Positions 25,161 to 35,454 are shown, counted from the stretch's first letter. The stretch: DNA of 64,000 nucleotides from an uncultured Exiguobacterium sp. (GCA_913775715.1 CAJYMC010000001.1:62001-126000), one strand, 5' to 3'. The notes: generated by a model not told the origin, from the letters alone. Made by a program: numbers and translations.

Positions 25161-27731
25161 TTAACTAAAGCGTCGATTTTCTTCTGTCGACTCAATCGCT
25201 TCGGTCAGACTGAGGGGTAATACGATGATAAAACGACTTCCTTTTCCGACTTCAGACTCTACATGAATGACGCCCTCATGCTCTTTGACGATTTCCTTAC
25301 AAATCGATAACCCAAGTCCAGTCCCACCGATTCGACGTGTATCGGAATTATCGACACGATAAAACTTATCAAATAAGTGAGCAAAGGCATGATGCGGAAT
25401 GCCAATTCCTTCATCCTTCACTTCGATGATGGCGTGGTCATCTTTCGTATCAATCCAGACGTCAACACGCCCACCATCCGGAGAATATTTGATTGCATTG
25501 TTGATCAAGTTACTCATCAGTTGTTTGATTCGGTCTTCATCTCCTAAGATGAATGGGCGATCCGGACTGAGTAGCTGTAAATGAAGATCATGTCGTTCAC
25601 TTGATGCACCATACAGAGACATCACTTGTTCTGTCAGACTAAATAAATCAAGATGCGCCATTTGGTATAATTGGCTACCCGACTGCATGCGTTGAACGTC
25701 TAAAAAGTCCGTGACGAGATTGGATAACCGTTCTGTCTCATTATGAATCGTCGTCAGATATTTCTTCTGCTTCGAATCATCGATTTCTCGATTCAGCATC
25801 AATTCCGTAAAACCATAAATCGACGAAAGCGGTGTTCGTAACTCATGTGACACGGTCGAGACAAGTTCTGTTTTGAGACGATCGGCTTCTGTTTCCCGGG
25901 TAATATCCCGTAGGACGAGGATGATTCCCTTCCACCCCCCGACGACATCAATGCGTTCCGCATAGACTTCCAGATGCGCTGTGTTATTTCGAATATCAAA
26001 TCGGACCTTGTCCGGTGAAATCTCACCGGAGCGAATCAAATCTAGATACGTATTAAAAGCCTCGACATCATCCACCAACTGGCGCATCACATCGATGACA
26101 TACTCACTCGACGGTAACGTCCGATCTACCGTGAATTCTGATTGTAACTCTGGAATCAACTCAAACAATGGACGGTTGACGTATAACTCTCCGTTTCCAT
26201 CCTCAAGATAAATGATTGCTTCCCGGATAGAGTCTAACACTTGTTCGGTCTTTTCTTTTTCTTGACGCATTCCTTCGTATGAACGTGTACGCAGGAGCGA
26301 TAACGTCATCTGTTGTGCAAACTCGCGAATATCCGTCAACTGCTGCCCTTTATAGGCAGATTTATAACGAACCAGATAGATGGTCGCAATCAGTTCGTGC
26401 GTTTCTGGATCTTTGATAGGAATCGTAACTTCGTGCGTACTGAATGAATACGGATGGTCTTTTTGACGTGTCACTTGTTTCTCCGATTGGACGAATTCCA
26501 TCTCCCGAACCGATCGATTGATGACAGACATCTCATCTTTTAGAAGAACTTTTAAATAATCCATTGTCATTCCATTCGTCGTCGCACCCATGAACTGACC
26601 ATCTTCATAGAGTAACAAAGCGCCATACTCCGAAGAGGTGATATCGATCATTTTTTGGACGATCGCAGGATACGATTCGACGGTTTCGCGAACAGCAAGT
26701 GCCTCGGTCAGTTCGCTACGCAATCGGAGCTTTTCCTCATTCTTTTTCGTCGTTTGATACGCTTCTTCGAGTTCCTCTTGTTGTGCTTGCAGTTCTTCTT
26801 GTTGCGCGAGCAACTCTTCACTTTGCGCCTGCAGCTCTTCGTTCTTTCCTTGCATCGCATCCGTATGGGCATTCGTCGTCATGACCATCCGATTAAAGGC
26901 TTCGCGTAACAATCCGATTTCGTCTGGTCGCTGCTCGGCAGCTTTATCAATCTTAATCGGTTCTTTCCGAGCGAGCTTCTGATTATCATCAATTAAGCGT
27001 AGTAATTGTCGTGTCATCCGGCGAAGGAACGGATGAACGAACAAAAGAATAAAAGCGACAAGCACGACGATACTCGAAATCCAAATCCATTGTGACTTCG
27101 CGACTTCACTCCGCAGTTCCCCGACAGCTGTCTCTTGTTGTTGACTGAGATTCGTACGGTATTCCTCAAGTGCCGCAGATGCTTTTTCAATATCTGGCGT
27201 AATATCAATCGAACCGTCGGCAGTTGGCTTCAACCGTCCTTGTTCAACAAGTCGTTTCGCAATCGGTAAGGAAAACAGACTATCCCCTTGTAAAAAGTCC
27301 TCATTAATTCGATTCGCCTTTTTCTCATTGACGTAAGACTGGGTCAACGGAAACAAAGCATCATAATATAATTCATATAAATTCGTCATTTGTGCTGCGA
27401 ATTCTTCTTCTTCATCCGTTTTTGCGTTTCGCATGAACCAATCGGTTTCGCTTTTAATGTCTGTTCGAAGTGCCTGGATTTCATCAAATCGTTCTTGGTT
27501 ACCAAAAATGACGAATCCCCGTAAGCCGAACTGGACCGTTTGCCAATTGTCCCATAAATCGTTGGCTCGGCGATTTTGCTCGCTGATCGTTTCAAGGTTC
27601 TCTTTAGATGTTTCAATTCGTCCTTCCATGTAGTCATAGACGAAGAACGAAGTAATCGATACTACGACCAGTACCGCATAAAAAACCGTCAGCAGTTGCC
27701 GACCGATTCGTCGCCGAATCCAATTCATCAT
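25161..27731 (-). CDS. Hybrid-input sensor histidine kinase (HAMP, GAF, PAS-like)
   Basis: The 856-residue protein has two membrane helices enclosing a helical CHASE3-like outer domain (about 40-225), a HAMP domain, a Gln/Glu-rich coiled coil (EELLAQQEELQAQQEELEE), a GAF-like region, a PAS-like region, a HisKA domain with the phospho-acceptor in TVSHELRTPLSS, and an HATPase domain with N box NLINNAIKYSP, DEGIGI and GGTGLGLSICKE. All catalytic elements look intact. No response regulator is adjacent, so the partner is elsewhere. GAGGAGG eight bases upstream selects ATG 27731 over the frame start at 27773. Confidence 0.9.
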   Translation of the reverse strand: MMNWIRRRIGRQLLTVFYAVLVVVSITSFFVYDYMEGRIETSKENLETISEQNRRANDLWDNWQTVQFGLRGFVIFGNQERFDEIQALRTDIKSETDWFMRNAKTDEEEEFAAQMTNLYELYYDALFPLTQSYVNEKKANRINEDFLQGDSLFSLPIAKRLVEQGRLKPTADGSIDITPDIEKASAALEEYRTNLSQQQETAVGELRSEVAKSQWIWISSIVVLVAFILLFVHPFLRRMTRQLLRLIDDNQKLARKEPIKIDKAAEQRPDEIGLLREAFNRMVMTTNAHTDAMQGKNEELQAQSEELLAQQEELQAQQEELEEAYQTTKKNEEKLRLRSELTEALAVRETVESYPAIVQKMIDITSSEYGALLLYEDGQFMGATTNGMTMDYLKVLLKDEMSVINRSVREMEFVQSEKQVTRQKDHPYSFSTHEVTIPIKDPETHELIATIYLVRYKSAYKGQQLTDIREFAQQMTLSLLRTRSYEGMRQEKEKTEQVLDSIREAIIYLEDGNGELYVNRPLFELIPELQSEFTVDRTLPSSEYVIDVMRQLVDDVEAFNTYLDLIRSGEISPDKVRFDIRNNTAHLEVYAERIDVVGGWKGIILVLRDITRETEADRLKTELVSTVSHELRTPLSSIYGFTELMLNREIDDSKQKKYLTTIHNETERLSNLVTDFLDVQRMQSGSQLYQMAHLDLFSLTEQVMSLYGASSERHDLHLQLLSPDRPFILGDEDRIKQLMSNLINNAIKYSPDGGRVDVWIDTKDDHAIIEVKDEGIGIPHHAFAHLFDKFYRVDNSDTRRIGGTGLGLSICKEIVKEHEGVIHVESEVGKGSRFIIVLPLSLTEAIESTEENRRFS

Positions 27732-27782
27732 GAATGTATCCTCCTCATCATTCGCTGAATGATGCTTTTTCATTTATTTCTT

Positions 27783-27811
27783 TTAATATAATAGAAACGC
27801 TTTCGAAGCAA
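27783..27811 (-). promoter_or_regulatory. Possible promoter of the histidine kinase gene
   Basis: Minus-strand TTGCTT (27806-27811) and TATTAA (27783-27788) are 17 bases apart. The match is moderate and the -10 has an alternative register (TATATT). Confidence 0.4.
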
Positions 27812-27827
27812 CAGCTATGATGTCCAA

Positions 27828-27870
27828 AAAAAGACCTTTTCTCGGAATGTACCCGAAAAAAGGTCTTTTT
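27828..27870 (-). terminator. Terminator of the subtilisin-like protease gene
   Basis: Arms of 18 bases (AAAAAGACCTTTT-TCGG and its complement) pair with a short loop and finish in a T run on the minus strand. Confidence 0.8.
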
Positions 27871-27876
27871 ACCCTC

Positions 27877-30723
27877 TTACTTTTTCGCTTTTTTCACTGT
27901 CACAGATGTCACAGGGCTGATTTGTCCACGTGTATTCTTAACATAGACGGAAAGTTTCGCTTTTGCTTTTTGCTTTGGAATTTTGACCGAATAGTTTCCT
28001 GCTGATGAAACCGTTCCTTTTCCGATGACTTTTTTCTTCGCATCTTTTACATACACACTCAATTTCTTTTCAGCTGTCCCGGTTACTTTCGTTTGACCGG
28101 CATAGACTGATTTCACTTTGGGTGCTGCTGGTGCGGGTAAGACTTTTACGACAGTCGGTTTACTTGTACGTTTTGCAATATCCGTCACCGTGACGATCAA
28201 GCTTGAACCACCAACTTGTTTTGGTAATTTCGCACTGAAGTGACCTTTTGCGTCGACTTTCGCTGTGGCGATTTTCTTTTGTTTTGCATCTTTGACAGTA
28301 ATCGTGCCGCTCGCAAGAGCTGTACCTGTCATTTTTGTTGCGCCGGCAAGTACTGGTTTAACTTTTGGTGCCGCTGGTGCTTTTCCTGCAAGAACTTCTG
28401 TACGTTCTGACGTGACATCAAGTCCATTTGTGTAACGAACCGTTAGGACCGTACCTTTGTTTTGACGCGGAATCGTCACACTATATTTTCCGGATTTAGC
28501 TGTAGCAGAACCCAACTTCTTAGTAGACCATACTTCCACTTTTGTTCCGGTTTTAACCGTTCCTGTGACAGTCAGTTTATTATCATATACGTTGTTGACA
28601 ATTCCATTCAGGTTCAATTGTGAAATCGCCCGAGGGATACTGACTTTTCCGTATCCTGAAACCGGACTGACATAGGCAGGAAACTTGAATTCAAGCTCTT
28701 CTCCCTCTTCTTCCTCAAACCAATCATTCGGATTTTCGAAAGCTAGTGGTTCAGCACTTTTTTGTAGAATTTGTTCGATTTGTTTAGGTGTTAGTTTAGG
28801 ATTAAGTGACTTCAAGATTCCCGCAACAGCTGCGACGTGTGGTGAAGCCATACTTGTTCCATCCATGTACACCGTATTTCCGTCCGGAATCAAACTCGCA
28901 ACTTTTGAACCTGGTGCAACAACATCAAGGCCTACTCCATAATTCGAGTAGTCTGAAACCATACCGAGCGTGTTTGTCGCTCCAACAGCAATCGCATATT
29001 CCGAGTTTGCTGGGAACCCGACCATCATATCGTAGTCGTTTCCTGAAGCCGCAACGACTGTCACACCATGATCTGCAGCATATTTCATCATATAAGCCAT
29101 CGTGCGGCTTTCACCGCCACCAAGACTCATGTTAATGACTTTTGCTCCATGATCAACAGCGTATTTAATTCCAAGTGCGATGGCATCCGTTTCTCCTTCG
29201 CCATTTGCATTCAATACTTTAACCGGTAAGATTTGTGCCGACTGATGAATCCCTTGAATCCCGTAATCGTTGTTGATCGTCGCTGCGATAACGCCTGCCA
29301 CGTGTGTTCCGTGACCATTATCATCAATCGCGTCGCCATCTCCGTTTACGGAAACATAGTTCTTCTCATTCGCAATATCCACTTTCCCTTGTAAATCCTT
29401 TAAGCGATAATCAACTCCTGTATCAATGACTGCAATTTTAACAGGTGCTAATTTTTTACCACTAAATCGTTTTTGGAACTCCTCAAAACCAATTCCAACA
29501 TTCGGGAATTGTTCGAATACTGTTTTCTTATTGACGGCCCATTGGTAATCAAAATTGATATCACTTGTTGCTTTGTAAGTTTGAATCTTTTCTACATATT
29601 CGACTGCTGATGAGCGACCAATCGATTGCTTTAATGCTGACGCTGATTGTCCCTTCACCGTTGGATCTTCTGTCACTACAATGAAATCACCAGCTTTACC
29701 AAGCGGTAAACGCTCAACATCTGCTGATTGAATTCCAGCAATTTTCATCGAACTGACTGTTTTCCCTGGCTTTAACTTAACGATGAATCGCGTAGTTTCT
29801 TTTGACTGAATGTTCATCCCTAATGTTCCGAACGTATCGTCTAACGTACTGCCGCTCATCTCAGATATCTTCATTTTTTTTGCATATCCATCGATTTCTT
29901 CTGCAATCACAGCAGGCGATGCATCGCGTGATAATGTATAAAGACGGTCAACGGCTTGTTGATCTGTCTTTGTCAGCGTGTACGATGTTCCACGTACGAG
30001 TGCCTCCATTGCAGGTTTCAATGTTTTTAAATCTTCGTACGCTTGTTGACGCTTATCTTTATTGAAAAGAAGCGTTTTGACAACGTAAGGCGATGTTTTG
30101 TAATAAAGCGACGTCAAGGCACGACCTGCGTCCGATTGACTCAATACCTGTTTTTGGATCGAGTGCATAAGAGCAAGCATTGGTTTTTCTTCTTTTGTTT
30201 GTTTTAATGCTTCTTCTGCCATACAGCTAATATCACTGATTGGCTCATATTCGACAGCTAATTTGACGTTATTATATGTCAGCTTAACGTTTGCTGCTTT
30301 TGTCGTTTTCCCCTCTTCGATGTTCGGGTAATATTCGACTTTGACATAATACGGTCCATCCCATGCATATGGAACGGCTAATTTTGTCGTTGCTTTTTCA
30401 TTCGGTTCTGCTTCTGTCCGGTAACGATCAAATGTATCATCTTCAGCTGCCATCGCTTCGCTCGGGTAAGCTGTCACTTGAACAGGTTGATCCGTATCGA
30501 TTGATAACTCAAAGTGTGACGCTGTTTTTTCTACACCCGCTTCATGATTGACACGGTACCAATATGTATTTTTTTCTTCCATTCCGGTCTTAAGTGTCGT
30601 TTCTTGTCCTGCTTGTAAAAGTGTTGCGGTTGCAAGAGCGGTCTCCGCTTTTGCAGTAGTTGGTCCTACGCCGAGCGTTAAAACTAAACAGCTCAGCATG
30701 ACCCAAATCATCAGTTTTTTCAC
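27877..30723 (-). CDS. Secreted subtilisin-like serine protease with C-terminal Ig-like repeats
   Basis: The 948-residue precursor has a signal peptide ending TTAKA (about residue 26), an N-terminal prodomain-like region, and an S8 catalytic domain with Asp about 434 (IDTGVDY), His about 471 (NGHGTHVAG), Asn about 562 (AASGND) and Ser about 624 (GTSMASPH). Three repeats of about 80 residues follow (VTGTVKTGTKVEVW, MTGTALASGTITVKD, VTGTAEKKLSVYVKD), resembling bacterial Ig-like domains, and a Lys-rich end. GTG 30723 is the start: AAGGAGG precedes it, and the nearby ATG is followed at once by TGA. It is likely extracellular and cell-wall associated. Confidence 0.93.
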   Translation of the reverse strand: MKKLMIWVMLSCLVLTLGVGPTTAKAETALATATLLQAGQETTLKTGMEEKNTYWYRVNHEAGVEKTASHFELSIDTDQPVQVTAYPSEAMAAEDDTFDRYRTEAEPNEKATTKLAVPYAWDGPYYVKVEYYPNIEEGKTTKAANVKLTYNNVKLAVEYEPISDISCMAEEALKQTKEEKPMLALMHSIQKQVLSQSDAGRALTSLYYKTSPYVVKTLLFNKDKRQQAYEDLKTLKPAMEALVRGTSYTLTKTDQQAVDRLYTLSRDASPAVIAEEIDGYAKKMKISEMSGSTLDDTFGTLGMNIQSKETTRFIVKLKPGKTVSSMKIAGIQSADVERLPLGKAGDFIVVTEDPTVKGQSASALKQSIGRSSAVEYVEKIQTYKATSDINFDYQWAVNKKTVFEQFPNVGIGFEEFQKRFSGKKLAPVKIAVIDTGVDYRLKDLQGKVDIANEKNYVSVNGDGDAIDDNGHGTHVAGVIAATINNDYGIQGIHQSAQILPVKVLNANGEGETDAIALGIKYAVDHGAKVINMSLGGGESRTMAYMMKYAADHGVTVVAASGNDYDMMVGFPANSEYAIAVGATNTLGMVSDYSNYGVGLDVVAPGSKVASLIPDGNTVYMDGTSMASPHVAAVAGILKSLNPKLTPKQIEQILQKSAEPLAFENPNDWFEEEEGEELEFKFPAYVSPVSGYGKVSIPRAISQLNLNGIVNNVYDNKLTVTGTVKTGTKVEVWSTKKLGSATAKSGKYSVTIPRQNKGTVLTVRYTNGLDVTSERTEVLAGKAPAAPKVKPVLAGATKMTGTALASGTITVKDAKQKKIATAKVDAKGHFSAKLPKQVGGSSLIVTVTDIAKRTSKPTVVKVLPAPAAPKVKSVYAGQTKVTGTAEKKLSVYVKDAKKKVIGKGTVSSAGNYSVKIPKQKAKAKLSVYVKNTRGQISPVTSVTVKKAKK

Positions 30724-30758
30724 ACATGCTCCTCCTTCAAAATGGATATACTTTAATT

Positions 30759-30790
30759 TGATTATAAACAGTATATGGATAAAATGGATA
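30759..30790 (-). promoter_or_regulatory. Possible activator-dependent promoter of the protease gene
   Basis: A perfect minus-strand TATAAT (30759-30764) lacks a -35 box. In its place two direct ATGGATA repeats (plus-strand 30773-30779 and 30784-30790) lie 11 bases apart, one helical turn, as in response-regulator sites. A third copy is near 30740. Confidence 0.4.
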
Positions 30791-30827
30791 ATTAATTTAT
30801 AGTGAAATCTTACAATTTTGAAAGAAA

Positions 30828-30859
30828 GACGCATCATGTTCTAAAGAACACGATGCGTC
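30828..30859. terminator. Terminator of the msrAB gene region
   Basis: GACGCATC-ATGTTC pairs with GAACACGATGCGTC with one mismatch across a four-base loop. It lies ten bases beyond the minus-strand msrAB stop at 30869. Confidence 0.5.
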
Positions 30860-30868
30860 TGACTCCAT

Positions 30869-31969
30869 TCATTTAAAATCTGCTACATATTCGCCGTATC
30901 CTTCTTGTTTCAATTCCTCTTTCGGAATAAAACGTAAGGCAGCTGAGTTCATACAATAGCGCAACCCGGTCGGTTTTGGTCCATCTGAGAAGACATGCCC
31001 GAGGTGCGCATTACCATGTCGACTTCGGACTTCCATCCGTTTCATGCCGATTGAAAAGTCACTTTTCTCAATGATATTACCTGGCTCAAGTGGTTTCGTG
31101 AAACTCGGCCATCCTGTCTTCGAATCATATTTATCGTTTGATGAAAACAATGGTTCTCCAGAAATCAGATCGACATAGATACCGTCTGCTTTCAAATCGT
31201 GATACGGATTATCAAACGCTGGCTCCGTTCCATCCTCTTGTGTCACTTTATACTGGATGGCGGTTAATTTCTTTTTGATTTCTGCGTCTGATAATTTTGG
31301 ATAGGTTGGAAGATCGAGTTTGGGTTGATCATTCCAGTAGCGATTGATAAAGTCGTCGCGTCCAGAAGCTGCCCGGTAAAACTTATATTTTTTCTCGTTC
31401 GTTAAATAATAATCCTGATGATATGCTTCCGCTTCGTAAAAAGGACCTGCTGCAATCAACGGTGTGACGATTTTATCGTCGAAGACTTGTTGTTTCTCTA
31501 AATCCTGTTTCGATTGTGCTGCGATTTCTTTTTGTTTATCATTCGTGTAGAAAATCGCTGTCGTGTACGATTCCCCTTGGTCGACAAATTGACCGTTCGC
31601 ATCCGTCGGATCGATCTGACGCCAGTAGACATCGAGTAATTGTTTATATGAGATGACACTCGGATCAAAAGTGATCAACACTGCTTCCCGATGCCCTGTC
31701 GTCTCCGCTGATACTTGATTATACGTTGGATTTTCAATATCACCGCCCGTGTAACCGGAAATGACCGATTTGACTCCTTTTAACTCTTCGAACGGTGGCT
31801 CCATACACCAAAAGCATCCTCCAGCTAAAATCGCTGTTTCTTCCGGTTGATAACTTAATTTCTTACTTCCACTTGATTTTGCCTGCTGTTGCTGGAACAC
31901 GAAGTATCCCCCGACCATGATGACGATGAGACCGATGACTGATACAATCGTCCACATTCGTTTCTTCAT
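30869..31969 (-). CDS. msrAB: Membrane-anchored MsrA-MsrB fusion, methionine sulfoxide reductase
   Basis: An N-terminal hydrophobic anchor (residues about 6-25) is followed by an MsrA domain with catalytic GGCFWC (Cys about 52) and an MsrB domain with catalytic [11 protein letters not shown] (Cys about 339). The protein should repair both epimers of oxidised methionine in surface proteins. The two CxxC zinc pairs often found in MsrB are missing; the segments read ISGEPLF and YDSKTGWPS. The order A then B is the usual one in Firmicutes. The start is supported by AGGAGGCGAAGGGAG. Confidence 0.94.
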   Translation of the reverse strand: MKKRMWTIVSVIGLIVIMVGGYFVFQQQQAKSSGSKKLSYQPEETAILAGGCFWCMEPPFEELKGVKSVISGYTGGDIENPTYNQVSAETTGHREAVLITFDPSVISYKQLLDVYWRQIDPTDANGQFVDQGESYTTAIFYTNDKQKEIAAQSKQDLEKQQVFDDKIVTPLIAAGPFYEAEAYHQDYYLTNEKKYKFYRAASGRDDFINRYWNDQPKLDLPTYPKLSDAEIKKKLTAIQYKVTQEDGTEPAFDNPYHDLKADGIYVDLISGEPLFSSNDKYDSKTGWPSFTKPLEPGNIIEKSDFSIGMKRMEVRSRHGNAHLGHVFSDGPKPTGLRYCMNSAALRFIPKEELKQEGYGEYVADFK

Positions 31970-32155
31970 CTCCCTTCGCCTCCTCTATTTAGCTTACGTC
32001 GCGTGACGTCGATTGGATGTTCTCTTACTTAAACTTTACAACGCTAATGCTAGCTTGTCGTAGCATGTGCTCAAACGGAGCACATTGGACCTTACGGATT
32101 AAAGAAGTTCAATCAGGGAATAGACTATATATTAAAAACACCAGGAGGGGTATTT

Positions 32156-32542
32156 ATGTTTGATTACACTGTAACGTCACATCACGATTTGGATCACGTC
32201 ATGTCTCAACTGAAGCAAGCTCTTTCAGAGGCATCGTTCGGTGTCTTATGGGAGTTTGATTTAGCAAACAAATTCGAAGAAAAAGAGCTCTCTTTTAATG
32301 AAAGTTATTATATTTTAGAGGTATGCCAACCCAAAGAGGCGCACCGCGTCGTTTCCCATGATTTACGGGCCGGTTACTTTCTTCCATGTAAAATCGTCGT
32401 CTATACCGAAAAAGGACAAACGAAAGTCGGAATGCCAAAACCAACTGCCTTGATGGACTTAGCAGACGAGGCAGCACTTCAAACTGTCGCCAAAGAAGTC
32501 GAACATACGTTACGACACGTAATCGATCAAGCTGCACAATAA
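32156..32542 (+). CDS. DUF302 family protein
   Basis: The 128-residue protein opens FDYTVTSHHDLDHVMSQLKQALSEASFGVLWEFDL and continues YILEVCQPKEAHRVV, LPCKIVVY and a helical end, matching the DUF302 beta-alpha fold. Its role is unknown; such genes often occur beside sulfur-detoxification clusters, and here the sulfur island starts 64 bases away on the other strand. AGGAGGGG precedes the ATG. The 187 bases before it carry an inverted repeat, TGTGCTC-N5-GAGCACA, at 32066-32084. Confidence 0.85.
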   Translation: MFDYTVTSHHDLDHVMSQLKQALSEASFGVLWEFDLANKFEEKELSFNESYYILEVCQPKEAHRVVSHDLRAGYFLPCKIVVYTEKGQTKVGMPKPTALMDLADEAALQTVAKEVEHTLRHVIDQAAQ

Positions 32543-32545
32543 CAA

Positions 32546-32603
32546 AGCGCTCTACCTGTACATTGTTTCGTAAAGGAAACATCATACAAGTAGAGCGTTC
32601 TTT
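32546..32603. terminator. Bidirectional terminator between DUF302 and TauE genes
   Basis: A long imperfect inverted repeat (GCGCTCTAC / GTAGAGCGT outer arms, GTTTCG / GGAAAC inner arms) separates the convergent genes and has TTCTTTTG on its plus-strand flank. Confidence 0.65.
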
Positions 32604-32606
32604 TGT

Positions 32607-33383
32607 TCACAGGATGTCGATCCAAATCTTCACGGCTGTTGCTAAAATCAGGACAGCAAGAATAACTTGGAGAATCTTCGTGTTCATCTTCTTCCCGGCG
32701 ATTGCACCAAGTGGTGCTGCAATTAAACTAGCAACGACCATGATTGCCGCAGGACCCCAGTCGACTTGCCCGGTCGTGATTTTACCAACCGTTGCGCCGA
32801 TCGATGAAATGAACGTGATCGCTAATGACGAAGCAATCGTCATCCGTGTCGGGATTTTCAAGAGGACGAGCATGATCGGGACGAGTAAAAAGGCACCAGC
32901 TGCCCCGACGATTCCGGCTCCGACACCCACGATGAATGCCGATACCGCCGCAATGGTTTTGTTGAACTGGACCTGATCAAGTGGAATGTCGTCGATTCCC
33001 TTTTTCGGAACGAACATCATGACCGCTGCCGTTAACGCAAGAACACCATAGACGATGTTGATCGTGTCTTCAGCCAAGATATTTGAAGCATACGCACCGA
33101 TGAAGCTACCGATTAAAATCGATCCCCCCATGTAGACGATCAATGATTTATTCAAATAACCGCCTTTTCGGTAAGCCCAGACGCCACCAATCGTCGCAAA
33201 AAAGACTTGAATCGCACTGATTCCCGCAACCTCATGGGCAGAAAATGCTGCAAAGCCTAGTAGCGGCGGGATATACAATAACATTGGGTATTTAATAATT
33301 GAACCGCCAATTCCTAACATTCCTGAAATGTAGGATCCGACAAATCCGATTAAGAAAATCGTCACGATAAAACCGAATTCCAT
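32607..33383 (-). CDS. TauE/SafE-family sulfite/sulfur anion exporter
   Basis: The 258-residue membrane protein has about eight hydrophobic segments and the paired family motifs [21 protein letters not shown] and [21 protein letters not shown]. Members move sulfite, sulfoacetate or other sulfur anions. It is the last gene of the sulfur island, consistent with disposing of the sulfite or thiosulfate formed by the dioxygenase and rhodaneses. A strong hairpin plus T run ends right at its ribosome binding site, so its expression may be limited. Confidence 0.9.
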   Translation of the reverse strand: MEFGFIVTIFLIGFVGSYISGMLGIGGSIIKYPMLLYIPPLLGFAAFSAHEVAGISAIQVFFATIGGVWAYRKGGYLNKSLIVYMGGSILIGSFIGAYASNILAEDTINIVYGVLALTAAVMMFVPKKGIDDIPLDQVQFNKTIAAVSAFIVGVGAGIVGAAGAFLLVPIMLVLLKIPTRMTIASSLAITFISSIGATVGKITTGQVDWGPAAIMVVASLIAAPLGAIAGKKMNTKILQVILAVLILATAVKIWIDIL

Positions 33384-33401
33384 CGTTTATCACTCCTTAA
33401 A

Positions 33402-33430
33402 AAAAGAGAGCCGTAAATCAGCTCTCTTTT
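33402..33430 (-). terminator. Intercistronic terminator between tusA and tauE
   Basis: Arms AAAAGAGAGC / GCTCTCTTTT flank nine bases and run into TTTTTTT on the minus strand, which touches the AAGGAGTG site of the TauE gene. Confidence 0.75.
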
Positions 33431-33435
33431 CGAAA

Positions 33436-33663
33436 TTAACCTTTTTGAATCCAGAATTTTAGGACGCTTGCTTCTTCTTCATGTTTGACGAGTTCATGAC
33501 CACCTGATGTCGCCCACGCCTGAAGATCGTTTTTTGCCCCTTTATCCGTTGCATGGACTTCAAGGATTTGACCTGATTCGAGTCCGGCGATGGCTTTTTT
33601 TGTTTTTACGATTGGCATCGGACAAGCAAGTCCTTTTACGTCGAGTACGAGTTCTGATTTCAT
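33436..33663 (-). CDS. TusA-family sulfur carrier
   Basis: The 75-residue protein has the CPMP motif (Cys about 14) in [12 protein letters not shown] and the ATDKG segment, typical of TusA/SirA/YeeD. The cysteine carries persulfide sulfur between partner proteins. It closely resembles the N-terminal domain of the TusA-rhodanese fusion at 34879-35454, suggesting local duplication. AGGAGG precedes the ATG. It lies between the persulfide dioxygenase fusion and the exporter gene. Confidence 0.93.
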   Translation of the reverse strand: MKSELVLDVKGLACPMPIVKTKKAIAGLESGQILEVHATDKGAKNDLQAWATSGGHELVKHEEEASVLKFWIQKG

Positions 33664-33706
33664 GTTGTATTCCTCCTGAATGATTTAATGTTCGTTATGA
33701 ATCGTT

Positions 33707-34843
33707 TTAGCGTACCGCACAGCGGTTCGGTCCGACTTCCATTTCCTGTTGTGTTTCAAGATCGGGTGTCTGTTTCCCCATGTTTGTTTCACGGATATCT
33801 TGATATGCGTTCGGTTGTGGCGGCAGGTTCTCTGTGACCATCTTCCGGAATGTTGCTTCATCGTCGATGTTGAGACCATGATTGTTCGCAAGCAAGATGC
33901 TTAATTTTTCCGCTACACTACCATCCGTGTTCAATTCTTCAATGATCATGAAATGTGCCGGTAAGACGATGAGTTCTGGTGAAAGATCACGATACGTGTT
34001 GTAGAGCGAATCGCGTAAGTCACCGACCCAGTCTTCCGCGAGACCGGCTAAATCCGGACGACCAATCGAGTCGATGAACAAGATATCACCCGTCAATAAA
34101 TAACGCTGATCGACGATGAATGAAGTCGATCCAATCGTATGTCCTGGGGAATAAAGAGCGCGTACTTCAATCGCTGTATCCCCCACTTGAACCGTACTAC
34201 CGTCTTCAAGTGGTGCATAATCGAATGTGACATCCGTCGCATCTTTTGGCGGCAACCAGTATGTCGCGCCTGTTTTTTCGGCGATGTCGCGTCCTCCAGA
34301 AATATGATCCGCGTGAAGATGTGTATCAAACACATGCTTAATCGTGACGTTGCGTGATGCGGCATAATCCAAATACACATCCGTCATTCGTGTCGCGTCG
34401 ATGAGTACAGCCTCTCCTTCTGAGATGACCATATACGAGAGACACCCTTTACCGATTCGAACGAACTGAACGACTTCGCCTTGATCAGTTCCTGTTTCGT
34501 TCAGCGTTCCGAGTGAAATCGGTTCTAAATGTTCACTCCATGCTTTCATACCGCCTGACAGATACGATACGTCTCGTCCTGCTTCTTCTAGCATATCGGC
34601 GACGAAAATCGATGAACCTTCTTTTGCGCAAACGACGAGAACATCCTGATCCGTCGGAAGCTGATCGAGAATCTCCTCGACACCATCCAACAATTCAAAA
34701 TACGGAATGTTGAGGTACTTAAAGTTCTCTCCTTCGATTTTCCAATCTTGAAACGCATCCTCATTCCGTACATCTAAGATGAACAGAGACTCACGTCCAA
34801 TTATTTTTTTCGTAACTTGTGCGGCTGTCATTGCTTGTGCCAT
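33707..34843 (-). CDS. Rhodanese-persulfide dioxygenase fusion (CstB/ETHE1-like)
   Basis: Residues 1 to about 110 form a rhodanese domain with active Cys about 72 (VVCAKEGSS); residues about 125-340 form an ETHE1-like metallo-beta-lactamase domain with HLHADH at 175-180 and downstream PGHTIGS and TGDILFIDS. Such dioxygenases oxidise low-molecular-weight persulfides to sulfite, and the rhodanese can then make thiosulfate. In CstB of Staphylococcus aureus the domain order is MBL first; here the rhodanese is first. GAGGAGG supports the start. Confidence 0.9.
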   Translation of the reverse strand: MAQAMTAAQVTKKIIGRESLFILDVRNEDAFQDWKIEGENFKYLNIPYFELLDGVEEILDQLPTDQDVLVVCAKEGSSIFVADMLEEAGRDVSYLSGGMKAWSEHLEPISLGTLNETGTDQGEVVQFVRIGKGCLSYMVISEGEAVLIDATRMTDVYLDYAASRNVTIKHVFDTHLHADHISGGRDIAEKTGATYWLPPKDATDVTFDYAPLEDGSTVQVGDTAIEVRALYSPGHTIGSTSFIVDQRYLLTGDILFIDSIGRPDLAGLAEDWVGDLRDSLYNTYRDLSPELIVLPAHFMIIEELNTDGSVAEKLSILLANNHGLNIDDEATFRKMVTENLPPQPNAYQDIRETNMGKQTPDLETQQEMEVGPNRCAVR

Positions 34844-34878
34844 ATCTATTCGTTCCTCCTCTGCTTTACGTCGTTGAA

Positions 34879-35454
34879 TTATTTCGCTGAAACAAGTGTC
34901 GTCGTCTCAGACGCCCATTCCTGCATACCCGGTACGACATTGTGAACCGTATACCCCTTGTCACTGAGCTGTCGGCATGCCATGTCACTTCGGCTACCTG
35001 TTCGGCAGATGACGTAAATCGTCTGATTTGAATCCAGTTCTGCATGGCGTGTCTCCAGTTCGCCTAACGGAATATTGATGGCTCCCGGTACATGGGCGAA
35101 GGCATATTCTGCTTGTTCACGAACATCAAGCACCGTGATCGAGTCGTCTTGGCGTGCTGCTTCGACTGTTGCGTTATCGACGGTTTGAGCGAATGCTGCT
35201 GGTTCCGTGACATCACCTGTTGATTTCCGAACGTAATGACGGAGTACTTCGCCTTCTTCAATAGTGCCTAAATAATGATTGCCGGTGCTGTTTGCCCAGG
35301 CACGGAGATCTGCAGTTGATCCTTTATCCGTCGCCTGGACTTCGATGACTTGTCCTGGTTCTAACGTCTTAATCGTTTTTTTCGTCCGAACGATCGGCAT
35401 CGGACAAGCGAGACCTTTGGCGTCCAATACAATATCTGATTTAATCATAGTCAT
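34879..35454 (-). CDS. TusA-rhodanese fusion (CstA-like sulfurtransferase)
   Basis: Residues 1-75 form a TusA domain with CPMP (Cys about 17); residues about 90-190 form a rhodanese with active loop ICRTGSR (Cys about 150). One chain therefore has both a persulfide acceptor and a donor. CstA-type multidomain sulfurtransferases work with persulfide dioxygenases in sulfide stress. The ATG at 35454 has AAAGGAG before it; a second ATG two codons later is possible. A half-operator-like ATACCCC occurs near 35475 but without its partner arm. Confidence 0.9.
   Translation of the reverse strand: MTMIKSDIVLDAKGLACPMPIVRTKKTIKTLEPGQVIEVQATDKGSTADLRAWANSTGNHYLGTIEEGEVLRHYVRKSTGDVTEPAAFAQTVDNATVEAARQDDSITVLDVREQAEYAFAHVPGAINIPLGELETRHAELDSNQTIYVICRTGSRSDMACRQLSDKGYTVHNVVPGMQEWASETTTLVSAK

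Noticed and set aside
26749..26850. Repetitive GAA/CAA-rich sequence as a DNA repeat
   Set aside because: It encodes the Gln/Glu coiled coil of the histidine kinase and is explained by the protein.
28000..28600. Internal repeats near the end of the protease gene as a mobile or duplicated DNA element
   Set aside because: The repeats are diverged protein domains in one frame, with no flanking duplications or element ends.
32138..32156. GGGGTAT half-site before the DUF302 gene as a CstR operator
   Set aside because: The motif is part of the ribosome binding site, and the opposite arm is missing. The same chance pattern occurs before the LysR gene.
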